This document shows positions 18,385 to 27,600 of a stretch of DNA of 64,000 bases, piece by piece (position 1 is the first letter of the stretch; every line of letters starts with the position of its first letter). The translations under genes were made by a program, and so were the position numbers. This DNA comes from Plantactinospora endophytica (lineage in GTDB: Bacteria > Actinomycetota > Actinomycetes > Mycobacteriales > Micromonosporaceae): the NCBI RefSeq assembly GCF_016862915.1, contig NZ_BONW01000029.1, forward strand, positions 19,906 through 83,905. Direction: 5' to 3'. Below the pieces are notes generated by a model. The model saw nothing but the letters and a program-made list of their open reading frames with translations, was not told the DNA's origin and ran no database searches.

Positions 18385-19317
18385 ATGACCGAGAACGCGT
18401 CCCCGTTCTTCATCCGGCCCTACCGGTTCGATGACCCGGACCAGGACGACACCTACTTTCCCCGGCTCGACTGGCACCGCCGGCTGGTGCTGGACACCGA
18501 CGAGCGGGTGCTGTGGCGCGACCGGGTGGACGTCGCCGGGTACCTGCTCGCCGCCGACGCCGGTCCGGACGAGCTGGCCTGGGCGCTGCCCCGGCCGGCC
18601 GAGGTGACCGTGACCGACCGACGGCTCGCCTTCGTGTGCGTGGACTGCCAGCTCGGGCCGGCACCCGGGCCGCAGGGCGACCCACGGCACCGCCGCCGGA
18701 CCGGGCCGCTCGGCAGCCGGGTGGTGACCGGGCAGATCCGCTGGCAGTGGCCGGCCGGGCTGCGCATCCTCCCCACCTGCACCGGCCCGGACGCCGCCCA
18801 GGGCAGCGCCGACGAGCGGCTGCTCGTGGTCTGCGACGCGGTACGCGCCACCGGCCGGCCGGCACTCGCGCTCTCCGGCGGCCCGCTCGACTCGCCGCAG
18901 AGCGTACGCCGGCTGGCCACCGTGATCCGACGGGCGGTGGCCGGGTTCCGGCTGGCCAATCCGGCCATGGTGGAGCTGGCCCCGCCGGAGTGGGACGCAC
19001 TGCTCACCCGGGCCGGGCTGGCGCTCTTCGCCGACGCCCTCGCCGACCCCCGGCGCGGTGTCGACCTGCCCGGATCGCTGCCGGTCGAGTTCGCGCACCG
19101 GGACGACTACTACCGCCGTTCGCTGCGTCGCCGCAACGCGCCGACGCCGAGCCGGAGTTCGGCGCCGCCCACCGGCAACTCGCCGGCACCGGGTACGGGC
19201 GCTTCGACACCGGCCCGGAACCTGTCGCCGTCGGGCCGGAACTCGCCGACACCGGGCCGGACTCCGGCCGTTCCGCCGAACCGCTGGTCCGAGCGGCAGC
19301 CCGGCTCGGCCTCCTGA
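18385..19317 (+). CDS. Conserved actinobacterial protein of unknown function
   Basis: A 310-residue protein I do not recognise. The folded part is about residues 1-255, with an acidic start (FRFDDPDQDDTYFPRLDW resembles the opening), TVTDRRLAFVCVDC, and TGQIRWQWPAGLRI. TVTDRRL with a following W-x-W strand resembles PH-like or bacterial PH-superfamily sheets, but this is a weak impression. The C-terminal 55 residues are a Pro/Ser/Thr repeat (NSPAPGTGASTPARN). No signal peptide or membrane segment. GGGAGG lies 9 nt before ATG 18385. Confidence 0.75.
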   Translation: MTENASPFFIRPYRFDDPDQDDTYFPRLDWHRRLVLDTDERVLWRDRVDVAGYLLAADAGPDELAWALPRPAEVTVTDRRLAFVCVDCQLGPAPGPQGDPRHRRRTGPLGSRVVTGQIRWQWPAGLRILPTCTGPDAAQGSADERLLVVCDAVRATGRPALALSGGPLDSPQSVRRLATVIRRAVAGFRLANPAMVELAPPEWDALLTRAGLALFADALADPRRGVDLPGSLPVEFAHRDDYYRRSLRRRNAPTPSRSSAPPTGNSPAPGTGASTPARNLSPSGRNSPTPGRTPAVPPNRWSERQPGSAS

Positions 19318-19331
19318 CCGCACCCGACGTC

Positions 19332-19354
19332 GGCCCGGGACCATCCCCCGGGCC
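19332..19354 (+). terminator. Hairpin after the unknown gene
   Basis: An 8-bp stem GGCCCGGG / CCCGGGCC with a 7-nt loop, 14 bp after the stop at 19317. It is a plausible terminator ahead of the AI-2E permease gene. Confidence 0.55.
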
Positions 19355-19505
19355 TCCTGACCGTGCTCCCGTGCCCGTGCTTCGCGGCGGCGGCGGGTGG
19401 CCGGACGACGGCGTTCCGCCGAACCGTTCATCTCCACGCAGAGCGGCAGGTGTCGCTCGGGCATCGGGCGGGTAACCGTGACGCCGAGGTCGACAGGAGG
19501 CGGAC

Positions 19506-20741
19506 ATGGGCAACGGGGTCGACCGGTCGAACGGGTACGCTGCGCGCTCCGGCCAGTTCCTGGACCGCCTCCCCTGGCTGGTGCGCTGGGCGGTGATAGC
19601 CAGCGTCTGCCTGCTGATCGTCACCGCCGGGGCGTACGTCCTCGCGCAGATCGCCACCCGGCTCGGCCCGCTCAGCATCGCGCTCGCCGCGACCCTGTTC
19701 CTGGCCGGGCTGCTCGACCCGGTGGCCACCCGGCTGCGCCGATGGCGGCTCCCGCCCGCGCTGGCGGCGCTGCTCACCGTACTGCTGCTGTTGGGGCTGC
19801 TCGGCGGTGCCGTACTGCTCATCTGGCGGCTGACCGCCGACCAGTTCTCCGACCTGACCCAGCAGCTCGACCAGGGGCTGGAGCGTACCCGGGACTTCCT
19901 CACCGGCACGCTGCCGATCAGCCGGGAGCAGCTCGACCAGTGGACCCGGCAGGCGGTGACCGGGGTGCAGAAGTCGGCGCCGGATCCGATCAGTGGCGCG
20001 GCGACCGTCGCGGAGGCGGTCGGTGGACTCCTGCTGGTCCTGGTACTGCTGTTCTTCCTGTTGAAGGACGGCCGCCCGATGTGGCGCTGGGTGCTGGGCT
20101 GGGTCGCCGACGGCCCTCGGGAGCGGACTGCGGCGGCCGGGCGGGCCGGCTGGCGGACGTTGGGCGCGTACACCCGGGGCACGATGATGATCGCCGCGAT
20201 CGACGCGATCGGGATCGGGATAGCGCTGGTGGTGCTCCGGGTTCCGCTGGCGCTGCCGCTGGCGGTGATCACCTTCCTCGGCGGCTTCGTACCGATCATC
20301 GGCGCCACCGTGGCCGGCAGCATCGCGGTACTCGTCGCGCTGGCCGCGAAGGGGCCGACGACCGCATTGCTGGTGCTGGCGGCCGTCATCGCCGTACAGC
20401 AGTTGGAGGGCAACCTCCTCGAACCGCTGATCATGAAACGGCAGGTGCGGCTGCATCCGGTGGTGGTGCTGCTGGTGGTCACCGCCGGTACGCTGCTCGG
20501 CGGCATCGTCGGCGCCTTCGTCGCGGTACCGATCGCCGCAGTCCTCTACAACGTGGTCAGCACGGTGGCAACGGACCGCCGCGACCGGGCCGCCGGCCAG
20601 GGCGAACGAGCGGACCAAGGCGACCCAGCGAACCAGGGCAAACCACCGGACCAGGGACCAGCCGGCCAGGGCGGACCGTCCGGCCAGGCGACGGCAGGTC
20701 CGCCACCCGCCGACGGGCGCCGGGAGCAGCCGGAGACCTGA
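19506..20741 (+). CDS. AI-2E family transporter (TqsA/PerM-like permease)
   Basis: A 411-residue membrane protein. Helices are at about 20-100, followed by an amphipathic region (TADQFSDLTQQLDQGLERTR), then further helices. The family signature LGGFVPIIGATVAGSIAVLV is followed by AVIAVQQLEGNLLEPLIMKR, diagnostic of the AI-2E/PerM permease family. Members range from signal exporters to ion antiporters, so the cargo is open. ATG 19506 has GGAGG 6 nt upstream. The last about 50 residues are a Gln/Gly/Pro/Asp repeat (GQGERADQGDPANQGKPPDQ). Confidence 0.93.
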   Translation: MGNGVDRSNGYAARSGQFLDRLPWLVRWAVIASVCLLIVTAGAYVLAQIATRLGPLSIALAATLFLAGLLDPVATRLRRWRLPPALAALLTVLLLLGLLGGAVLLIWRLTADQFSDLTQQLDQGLERTRDFLTGTLPISREQLDQWTRQAVTGVQKSAPDPISGAATVAEAVGGLLLVLVLLFFLLKDGRPMWRWVLGWVADGPRERTAAAGRAGWRTLGAYTRGTMMIAAIDAIGIGIALVVLRVPLALPLAVITFLGGFVPIIGATVAGSIAVLVALAAKGPTTALLVLAAVIAVQQLEGNLLEPLIMKRQVRLHPVVVLLVVTAGTLLGGIVGAFVAVPIAAVLYNVVSTVATDRRDRAAGQGERADQGDPANQGKPPDQGPAGQGGPSGQATAGPPPADGRREQPET

Positions 20742-20749
20742 CGTGTGGT

Positions 20750-20806
20750 CTCTTCCGGGCCGACGTCTCGGACGGGAGCTCTTCCTGGCCGACGTCTCGG
20801 ACGGAA
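20750..20806. repeat. Two copies of a 28-bp direct repeat
   Basis: Copies at 20750-20777 and 20779-20806 differ at two positions and share GGCCGACGTCTCGGACGG. They lie 8 bp after the AI-2E permease stop and end 4 bp before the stop of the convergent reductase-like gene. Confidence 0.85.
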
Positions 20807-20810
20807 GCGG

Positions 20811-21437
20811 TCAGGGTGTGCCGAGCTGGGTGTGTAGTTCGGCGCCGCTCAGGTCGGCGAGGTAGACCGGGCTGCCCGGCTGGTGCCGACGTCCCTCGGC
20901 CAGCCGGCCGGCGTCCACCGGCTCGTAGCCGACCTGTTCGATCAGGTCGGAGACCCGGCGTTTGGCGTCGACGTCGTCGCCGGAGACCGGGATGCCGTAG
21001 CGCCGCTGCGCCGAGGACTGCCGGCCGAACTCGCGCAGGTGGTCCCAGCGCATCGTGTTGAACGCCTTCACCACCCGGGCCTGCGGCAGGTGCCGCTGGA
21101 GCAGCTCGCTGGAGGTGGTCCGGTCCTGGTCGAGGTCGGGATGGTGGCCGTCCCGCTCCGGGTAGTAGTTCCCGGTGTCGATCACCGTCTTGCCGGCCAT
21201 CGGGTCGGCGGGCAGTCCGTCGTACCGGCCGACGGGCATGGAGACCACCACGACCTCGCCGAACCGGGCGGCGTCCTCGACAGTCGCCGGACGCGCCCGC
21301 TCGCCCAACTCGTCGGCCAGCCCACGCAGGGTGTCCGGGCCCCGCGAGTTGGCCACCGCCACCTCGTGGCCCGCCTTGGCGAACAGCCGGGCCAGTGTCC
21401 CGCCGACGTGTCCCGTTCCGACGATGCCGATCCGCAC
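20811..21437 (-). CDS. NADPH-dependent F420 reductase-like protein (NAD-binding)
   Basis: A 208-residue Rossmann protein of the NADP oxidoreductase, coenzyme F420-dependent type. Glycine motif RIGIVGTGHVGGTLARLFAK, then EVAVANSRGPDTL, in which Ser-Arg after beta-2 fits NADPH phosphate binding. Further marks are VVVVSMPVGRYDGLP, TVIDTGNYYPERDG and VVKAFNTMRW. It lacks the iron-reductase domains of related STEAP proteins. Its likely role is hydride transfer between NADPH and a deazaflavin or other acceptor. GTG 21437 is chosen because AAGGGG lies 7 nt upstream and the fold starts there. Confidence 0.88.
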   Translation of the reverse strand: MRIGIVGTGHVGGTLARLFAKAGHEVAVANSRGPDTLRGLADELGERARPATVEDAARFGEVVVVSMPVGRYDGLPADPMAGKTVIDTGNYYPERDGHHPDLDQDRTTSSELLQRHLPQARVVKAFNTMRWDHLREFGRQSSAQRRYGIPVSGDDVDAKRRVSDLIEQVGYEPVDAGRLAEGRRHQPGSPVYLADLSGAELHTQLGTP

Positions 21438-21578
21438 GGTTCTTCCCCTTCCCACCGCCTGGGCCGGGCTACCCGACCGGTCACCGGTCAAACACCCGAC
21501 CCGCACCCGGGCGCGGACATAGGCTGGCCGGACCCGGGCCGGTCGGGCCGGGGCAGCGGTCCGAGCGGAGGCGACGGG

Positions 21579-22691
21579 ATGACTACCGGGCCCAGGTCGG
21601 AGTTCGTCGGCCGGCGTGCGGCGCCGGCGCTGCGGCAGTACCTCGCCGGGTACGTCGGCTACCGGGAAAGCGGGTTACCGCCCGGGCGACACCGGGGCCT
21701 GCCGTCGCCGTACCTGACGCTGATCGTCACCCTCGACGACCCGCTGGTGGTGCTCGCCCACCCGGATCCGGCCACGCCCCCCGGGCGGTACGACACGCTG
21801 CTCGGCGGCCTGCACACCGCACCCGCGCTGATCGCACATCCCGGCCGGCAGTCCGGGATCCAACTGTTGCTGCACCCGCTCGGCGCCCGGGCCCTGCTCG
21901 GCCTGCCGGCCGGGGGACTCGCGCACGCCGACGTGGATGCCGGCACCGTCCTCGGGCCGTTCGCCGCCGAACTCCGGGAACGGCTCGTCGGCACCGACGG
22001 CTGGGCCGGGCGGTTCGCACTGCTCGACCGGTTGCTCACCGAGCGGCTCGCCCCGGACACCCGACTCCCGCCCGAACTCCTGCACGCCTGGCGGCGCCTG
22101 CTGACCACCGGCGGCGGCGTGCCGGTGGCCGTACTGGCCGAGGAGACCGGCTGGAGTACCCGCTACCTGAGCCGCGCGTTCGGGGTCGAGATCGGGCTGG
22201 GTCCGAAGCGGGCCGCCCGGGTGGTGCGGTTCGACCGGGCCCGCCGGCTGCTCCGGCGCCCGCCGGTCGCCGGTCGGCCCGGATGGCTGGCCGAGGTCGC
22301 CGCCGCGACCGGCTACTACGACCAGGCGCACCTCGACCGGGACTTCCGGGCCTTCGCCGGCTGCCCGCCCAGCCGCTGGCTCGCCGACGAGGGTGCGGTC
22401 GCGCCGGGCGCCGGGCGATCGGAGCGGGTCGCCGAACCGGCCGGGGTCGGCACGTCGACCGGTGCGGCCCGACCGGTTCGCGGGGCGGGCACGTACGGTG
22501 CGGGCCGGCCGGGTCGCGGGGGATCGCCAGCGGGGTCAGGGTCAGCGACACCAGCGTCGCCGTCCAGGGTCACATCCATGCCAAAAAAGATCAGCTTCCC
22601 CGGGCACGTGACCCGGTCGGCGGACCGGGGCGAGGAGTTCCGAAACGTCCAAGCCGGGGCGGGGACCGGGCCGGCAGACTCGCCGGCATGA
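21579..22691 (+). CDS. AraC-family regulator with long C-terminal tail
   Basis: A 370-residue regulator. Residues about 15-170 are a ligand-type N-domain of the AraC-like DUF6597 kind (LRQYLAGYVGYRESGLPPGR, LLLHPLGARALLGLPAGGLA). Residues about 180-275 are the AraC DNA-binding domain (VAVLAEETGWSTRYLSRAF, GLGPKRAARVVRFDRARRLL, TGYYDQAHLDRDFRAFAG, CPPSRWL). The final 95 residues are low-complexity (Gly, Ala, Arg, Thr) and unlike the family, whose members normally stop soon after that motif. The stop overlaps the VOC start as ATGA, so the tail serves to couple the two. GGAGG precedes ATG 21579. Confidence 0.88.
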   Translation: MTTGPRSEFVGRRAAPALRQYLAGYVGYRESGLPPGRHRGLPSPYLTLIVTLDDPLVVLAHPDPATPPGRYDTLLGGLHTAPALIAHPGRQSGIQLLLHPLGARALLGLPAGGLAHADVDAGTVLGPFAAELRERLVGTDGWAGRFALLDRLLTERLAPDTRLPPELLHAWRRLLTTGGGVPVAVLAEETGWSTRYLSRAFGVEIGLGPKRAARVVRFDRARRLLRRPPVAGRPGWLAEVAAATGYYDQAHLDRDFRAFAGCPPSRWLADEGAVAPGAGRSERVAEPAGVGTSTGAARPVRGAGTYGAGRPGRGGSPAGSGSATPASPSRVTSMPKKISFPGHVTRSADRGEEFRNVQAGAGTGPADSPA

Positions 22692-23101
22692 CAGCGAACT
22701 CGCCTCCACCGCCGCAGGTGTGGCCCACCCTGCGGGCCCGGGACGCCCGGAGACTGATCCGGTTCCTCGTCGACGCGTTCGGCTTCGAGGAGGTGGTGGT
22801 CAGCGCCGACGGTGACGTCGTACACCACGCCCAGCTCCGCTGGCCGCCGGGCGGCGGCATCATGCTCGGCTCCGTCCGGGACGATCCGGCGGACCGCTGG
22901 CCGTTGCGGCCGGGCACCTTCGGCGCGTACGCCGTCGCCGAGGACCTGGACACGTTGTATGCCCGGGCGGTCGCGGCCGGTGCCGAGGTGGTCCAGGAGG
23001 TCCGGGACACCGACTACGGGTCGCGCGACTTCCTGGTCCGGGACCCGGAGGGCAACCGGTGGTCGTTCGGCACCTACCGGGGCGAGGCCGCGCCGGCCTG
23101 A
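22688..23101 (+). CDS. VOC-superfamily protein (glyoxalase/bleomycin-resistance-like)
   Basis: A 137-residue VOC protein with two beta-alpha-beta-beta-beta halves. First half: VWPTLRARDARRLIRFLVDA, FGFEEVVVSADGDVVHHAQL. Second half: FGAYAVAEDLDTLYARAVAA, GAEVVQEVRDTDYGSRDFLV and RDPEGNRWSFGTY. Usual metal ligands are His and Glu, but they cannot be assigned firmly here. The start overlaps the AraC stop, so the pair is a translationally coupled regulator-enzyme unit. The substrate is unknown. Confidence 0.9.
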   Translation: MTANSPPPPQVWPTLRARDARRLIRFLVDAFGFEEVVVSADGDVVHHAQLRWPPGGGIMLGSVRDDPADRWPLRPGTFGAYAVAEDLDTLYARAVAAGAEVVQEVRDTDYGSRDFLVRDPEGNRWSFGTYRGEAAPA

Positions 23102-23256
23102 CCTCCAGGGGACGGCGGCACGGGGGCGGCGGCACGGGGGGCCGTCCAGGTGCACGTCGACGGCACCGCCACCCTGCCGGTCTCCAGGTGCGACAGTGCG
23201 GCGGAACCCGCTGCGGTCGACGGCGGTCAGATCCGCTCGACGGCCGGGCGGCCGGC

Positions 23257-23292
23257 CCGGCCGGGACGGTGGTCGCACACCGTCCCGGCCGG
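23257..23292. terminator. Bidirectional terminator between convergent genes
   Basis: A perfect 15-bp stem (CCGGCCGGGACGGTG / CACCGTCCCGGCCGG) around the loop GTCGCA. It lies between the VOC gene (ends 23101) and the leftward SnoaL-like gene (ends 23299). Confidence 0.85.
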
Positions 23293-23298
23293 CGGCCG

Positions 23299-23754
23299 TC
23301 ACGCGGCGCTGTAGGTCAGGCAGCGGTCCAACCGGACGCTGTCGTCGTGGCTCCAGTACTCCACGATCCGGTCGCCGTCGACCCGCAGGATGTCGACGCC
23401 GGAGCAGGCCACGATGATCCGATGTGGACAGAGGTTGGCCGGGTCGTCACCGGCCCGGGTGAGCATCCACCGGCCGGCGATCAGGTCGGGGCCGATGATC
23501 GGACCGACCTCGACGGCGAGCCGTGCGTCCGGGCAGCCGGCGTGCCGGCCGGACACCCAGGCGACCAGCGCCTGCCGACCCTGGACCTGCTCCGGGGAGC
23601 CGCCGGGCACCGGCAGGTGGGCGAGGACCGTGGGCGCGAGGATCTCCTCGACGAGCGAGCGGTCCCCGTTGCGCAGCGCCATCCAGTTCTGCCAGAGCAT
23701 CGGCCGGGAGTCGACCGGGACCACGACCGAGCTGTGGTTGGTGTTGATGGTCAT
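23299..23754 (-). CDS. SnoaL-like/NTF2-fold protein
   Basis: A 151-residue protein with the cone-shaped NTF2-like fold of SnoaL-type polyketide cyclases. Typical features are LWQNWMALRNGDRSLVEEIL, APTVLAHLPVPGGSPEQVQG (the flexible region before the second strand), RQALVAWVSGRH and DILRVDGDRIVEYWSHDDSV. The last motif is the common hydrophobic C-terminal sheet. The reaction is unknown. Start ATG 23754 has GGAGG 9 nt upstream. It lies 97 bp downstream of a WYL regulator on the same strand and is probably its target. Confidence 0.85.
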   Translation of the reverse strand: MTINTNHSSVVVPVDSRPMLWQNWMALRNGDRSLVEEILAPTVLAHLPVPGGSPEQVQGRQALVAWVSGRHAGCPDARLAVEVGPIIGPDLIAGRWMLTRAGDDPANLCPHRIIVACSGVDILRVDGDRIVEYWSHDDSVRLDRCLTYSAA

Positions 23755-23851
23755 CGCGAGAGTCCTCCCGTGGGCGGTGAACCGGCCCGGTGCCCGTCGA
23801 TCGCGTCGGCGGCACCGGGCCGGCCTCGTCACCCACCATTCTCGGCGCTGG

Positions 23852-24607
23852 TCAGGACAGCATCCTGTCCGCTTTTTTCGACGAATCCGCTCGTCCGGGC
23901 AGTTGAAGCCGGGTCGCCGGCACGTCGAGACCACCCCGCCAGGCGGGCTCGATCGACCGGGGCGGCGCGGTCTCGTCGGTGGGCGCCGCCCGGCGCATCC
24001 GGTCCAGCCGGAAACCACGTACCTCCTGCCGGAGCCGGCACCAACCGACCAGATACCACTGGCGCCCGGCGCCGAGCAGTTCCACCGGCTCGATCAGCCG
24101 GTGCGAGATGGCGCCGTGCCGGTCGACGTACTCGATGGAGAGCACGGTGCGGCTCAACAGCGCGTCGCCGGCGGCCCGGAGCACCTGCCGGGCCGGCGCC
24201 GCCACCGGCTCCGGCGCCAACTCCGCCAGCCGGATCCGGCCGGCAGCCTCGCGTACCGCGTCCACTCCGGACGGTGGCATCACGGCAAGGATCTTGTGCA
24301 GCACCGAGCGTGCCGCGTCGAGGAACGGGGTGTCGGCCATCGTCTCCAGGGCGACGGCGGCGGCGACCGCCTCCCGAGGGGTGATGTTCACCGGCGGCAG
24401 GGTGTAGGCCCGGTCCAGCACGTAGCCGCCACCCCGACCCAACTCGGGGTAGATGGGCACGCCGGACTCCTGTAGGGCGCCGATGTCCCGCCTGATCGTG
24501 CGCGCGTCGACCTCGAATCGGTCGGCGAGCCAGCGTGCGCTGCGCGGTCGGGGTGCGACCGCGCGCAACTCCTCCACCAGGGCGTAAAGCCGATCGGTAC
24601 GGTTCAC
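23852..24607 (-). CDS. YafY-type HTH/WYL-domain regulator
   Basis: A 251-residue regulator. N-terminal HTH_11: NRTDRLYALVEELRAVAPRP, SARWLADRFEVDARTIRRDI, then the wing GVPIYPELGRGGGYVLDRAY. A WYL domain follows from about residue 140: SIEYVDRHGAISHRLIEPVE, with the signature QWYLVGWCRLR and VRGFRLDRM. WYL domains bind nucleic-acid or nucleotide ligands. GTG 24607 lies six bases after TAGTTT (24619-24614 leftward), so a leaderless mRNA is likely. The SnoaL-like gene downstream is the probable partner. Confidence 0.92.
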   Translation of the reverse strand: MNRTDRLYALVEELRAVAPRPRSARWLADRFEVDARTIRRDIGALQESGVPIYPELGRGGGYVLDRAYTLPPVNITPREAVAAAVALETMADTPFLDAARSVLHKILAVMPPSGVDAVREAAGRIRLAELAPEPVAAPARQVLRAAGDALLSRTVLSIEYVDRHGAISHRLIEPVELLGAGRQWYLVGWCRLRQEVRGFRLDRMRRAAPTDETAPPRSIEPAWRGGLDVPATRLQLPGRADSSKKADRMLS

Positions 24608-24613
24608 CTGCCA

Positions 24614-24619
24614 AAACTA
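24614..24619 (-). promoter_or_regulatory. -10 box of leaderless WYL regulator promoter
   Basis: TAGTTT read leftward, with 6 nt to the GTG at 24607. It fits the TANNNT consensus and the spacing expected when transcription starts at the initiation codon. Confidence 0.55.
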
Positions 24620-24679
24620 CCGGTCAGGTACGACATTTCCGGCCGACCGGCGACCCGCCGCCGACCGGTTCCGGGTCGG

Positions 24680-27600
24680 TCAGGAGCCGCTGCCGACCAG
24701 CCCCGGCGCGTCGGCGAGCCGCAGTACGATGCCGGCCAGTGCCGGAGTCCGGGTGTCCCGGGGATCGGTGAGGATCCCCGCCCAGAACCGGGCGTCCCGG
24801 GCGCCCTCCCGGTCACCTGTCTCGTCGTACGCCCGGGCCAACATCTGCAACGTGGCTGCCTGGGCCGACGGCATGCTCATCTCCTCGAACGTCCGGGCGC
24901 ACCGGCGCAGTACCCCGACCGCCGCCACGGCCCGCCCCTCGCCGATCCAGCTCACCGCCAGGTCCCGGGCCAGCCCGGTGGCCCAGGGCCGGTCACCCAA
25001 CTGCACCGCCAGGTCGTGGCTCTGCTGGAGCCGGTGCACCGCCTCGGCCCGCCGGCCCAGGCAGACCGCCGCCGAGGCGAGATGCCGCAGCGCGGCCAGC
25101 AGGACGTACCGGTCGTTCACCGTACGCAGCAGCGCCACGGCCCGCTCCGCGGCGGCGTACGCCAGCGCCGGCTCGTCACGGAGCAGTCGGGTCACCGCCA
25201 GCGCGTTCAGGCAGCGGGCGGTGACAATCTCGGCCGCGCCCAGCTCACCGGCCTCGGCCACCGCCGTCTCGTCCACCGTCAGCGCCTCGTCCAGCCGGCC
25301 CAACCCACGGTAGGCGGCGGAGAGCACCGGTGCGGCCAGCAGGGCACCGAGCGGGTCGCCCTCGGCCCGGAACAGCGCGACCGCCCGCTCGGCCGTCGAC
25401 GCGGCGTCCTCGGCGCGGTTCTGGTAGTCGTACAGCACCGCCTGGTCGCTGAGCAGGCAGGCCAGGCCGTGCCGGTCAGCGAGCCGCTCGTACCGGTCCC
25501 GGCCGTCGCGCAGCCGCTCGGCGGCGCCCGCCAGGTCACCCCGGGCCAGCCGCAGCACACCGCTGACGAAGTCGGCCCGGGCGATCGTCCGGTCGTCCCC
25601 GATCCGCTCGGCGGCCTGCCGGGCGAGCCGCTGCACCGCCTGCAACTCCGTCCAGTGGCCGTGCACCCAGAGGAACGGGGCGAGCCGCTCGGCGAGGTCG
25701 ATCGCGGCCCGCTCGGCGGCGCACTCCCCGGCCAGCCCGAGCAGGCCGGTGAGGAAGTCGAGTTCGGCGGTGAACCAGCCCAGCGGGTCGGCGGCGACCC
25801 GCTCGGCGGCCCGGGACGGGCGTACCGGCTCGGGCCGCTCCTCCAGGCGGGCCCAGGTCAGGGTGCGGGGCAGCCGGCGGGCGGCGCTGCCGGCCAGCGC
25901 GGCGGCGGCCACCACCAGCCGGCGGCGGGTCGCCGCGCGTCGTCGTACCGCCGGGGTTTCCGGTCGGGCGGGCCCGGCCGGTGCGTCCGCCCCGGAGGCC
26001 GGCCGGTCCGGGGCGGGCCGGTCGTCGACGACGAGTTCCTCGGCGTAGACCCGGAGCAGGTCGTGCAGGCGGTACCGGGGTTCGCCGCCGTCGGCCGGCC
26101 GGGCCACCTCCAGCAGGCTCGCCTCGACCAACTCGTCCAGCACCCGGTCGGCGTCGGCACTGTCCAGCAGTTCGGCCACCGCCCAGGCCGCGAAACTCAC
26201 CGCGCCGAGCGAGCCGAGCAGGCCGAACGCCTCCCGGGTCGGCGCGGAGAGCGCCTGCACGCTGAGCGCCAGGCTGGCCCGGACCTGCTGGTCACCGGCG
26301 GCGAGTTCGTCGAGGCGCTGCCGCTCGTCGTCGAGGCGGTCGGCGAGGATCGCCAGCGGCCAGGACCGGGTGGCCAGCCGGGTGCCGGCGATGCGTACCG
26401 CCAGCGGCAGGTTGCCGCAGGCGGCGGCGATCCTGGCCGCCTGACCGGGCTCCTCCGCCACCCGCTCCGGCCCCACCACGTGGGCGAGCAGGGCTCGCGC
26501 CTCGTCGTCGGTCAACGGGCCGACCGGCAGGTGCCGGGCGTCGATCAGCCCGCTCAGCCGGCGCCGGCTGGTGGTCAGCACCGCACTGCCCGGCGTACCC
26601 GGGATCAGCGGCCGGACCTGGGCGGCGGTCGCGGCGTCGTCGAGCACGACCAGCACCCGCCGGTCCGCGAGCCGGGCCCGGTAGGCCGCGGCCAGCGCGG
26701 CGAGGTTCTGCGGCAACGCCGATCCTGGTACGCCGAGCGCCCGGAGCAGGTCGGCCAGGACCGCGGCCGGATCCCGGGGCGCGGCCGAGGCCCCGGCCAG
26801 GTGTACGAAGAGTTGCCCGTCGGGAAACCGCTCCCGGATCCGGTGCGCCACCGTCACCGCCAGGGCGCTCTTGCCCACGCCTGGCTGTCCGGAGACCGCC
26901 ACCACCGGCACGGCGCCGCCGTCCGGCTCCAGCGACCGCTCGATCCGCTCGATGGCACCGGTCCGGCCGACGAAGCCGGACAGGGCCGGCGGCAACTGGC
27001 AGACCGGGAACGGCGACCGGGTCTCCGCCGCCGGCCGGTTGCCGGGCCGGGCGACCGAGGGCTCCTCGCCCCGCAGGATCGCCTGGTGCAGCCGGCGCAG
27101 CTCGGGCCCCGGCTCGACGCCCAACTCGGTGACAAGGATCTCCCGGGCCCGCTGGTACGCGGCCAGCGCCTCGGCCCGGCGCCCGGCGCGGAAGAGCGCC
27201 ACCATCAACTGACCGTACGGCCGCTCCCGCATCGGGTGCTCGGTCACCAGTTGGTGCAGCTCGGACAGGACGGTGGCGAGCTCGCCGTCGGCGTCGAGGT
27301 CGGCGTCCACGCAGTCCTCCTGCGCACCGATCCGTTCCAGCTCCCACTGGGCGAGTTCGGGCTCCAGCGTCGGCACCGTCAGGTCGGCGAGCGGCCGTCC
27401 GCGCCACTGCCGCAGCCCGCGCCGGAACCGCTCGGCCGCCAGCACCGGGTCACCGGCGGCCAGTGCCGCCCGGCCGGTGGCGATCTCCCGCCGGAACACC
27501 AGCACGTCGACGTCGTCGGCGCCCACCCGCAGCAGGTAGCCGTCGCTGCGGTGCTCGATCGTCAGGCCGGGCAGCCGCTCCCGCAGCCGGGAGACGTAGG

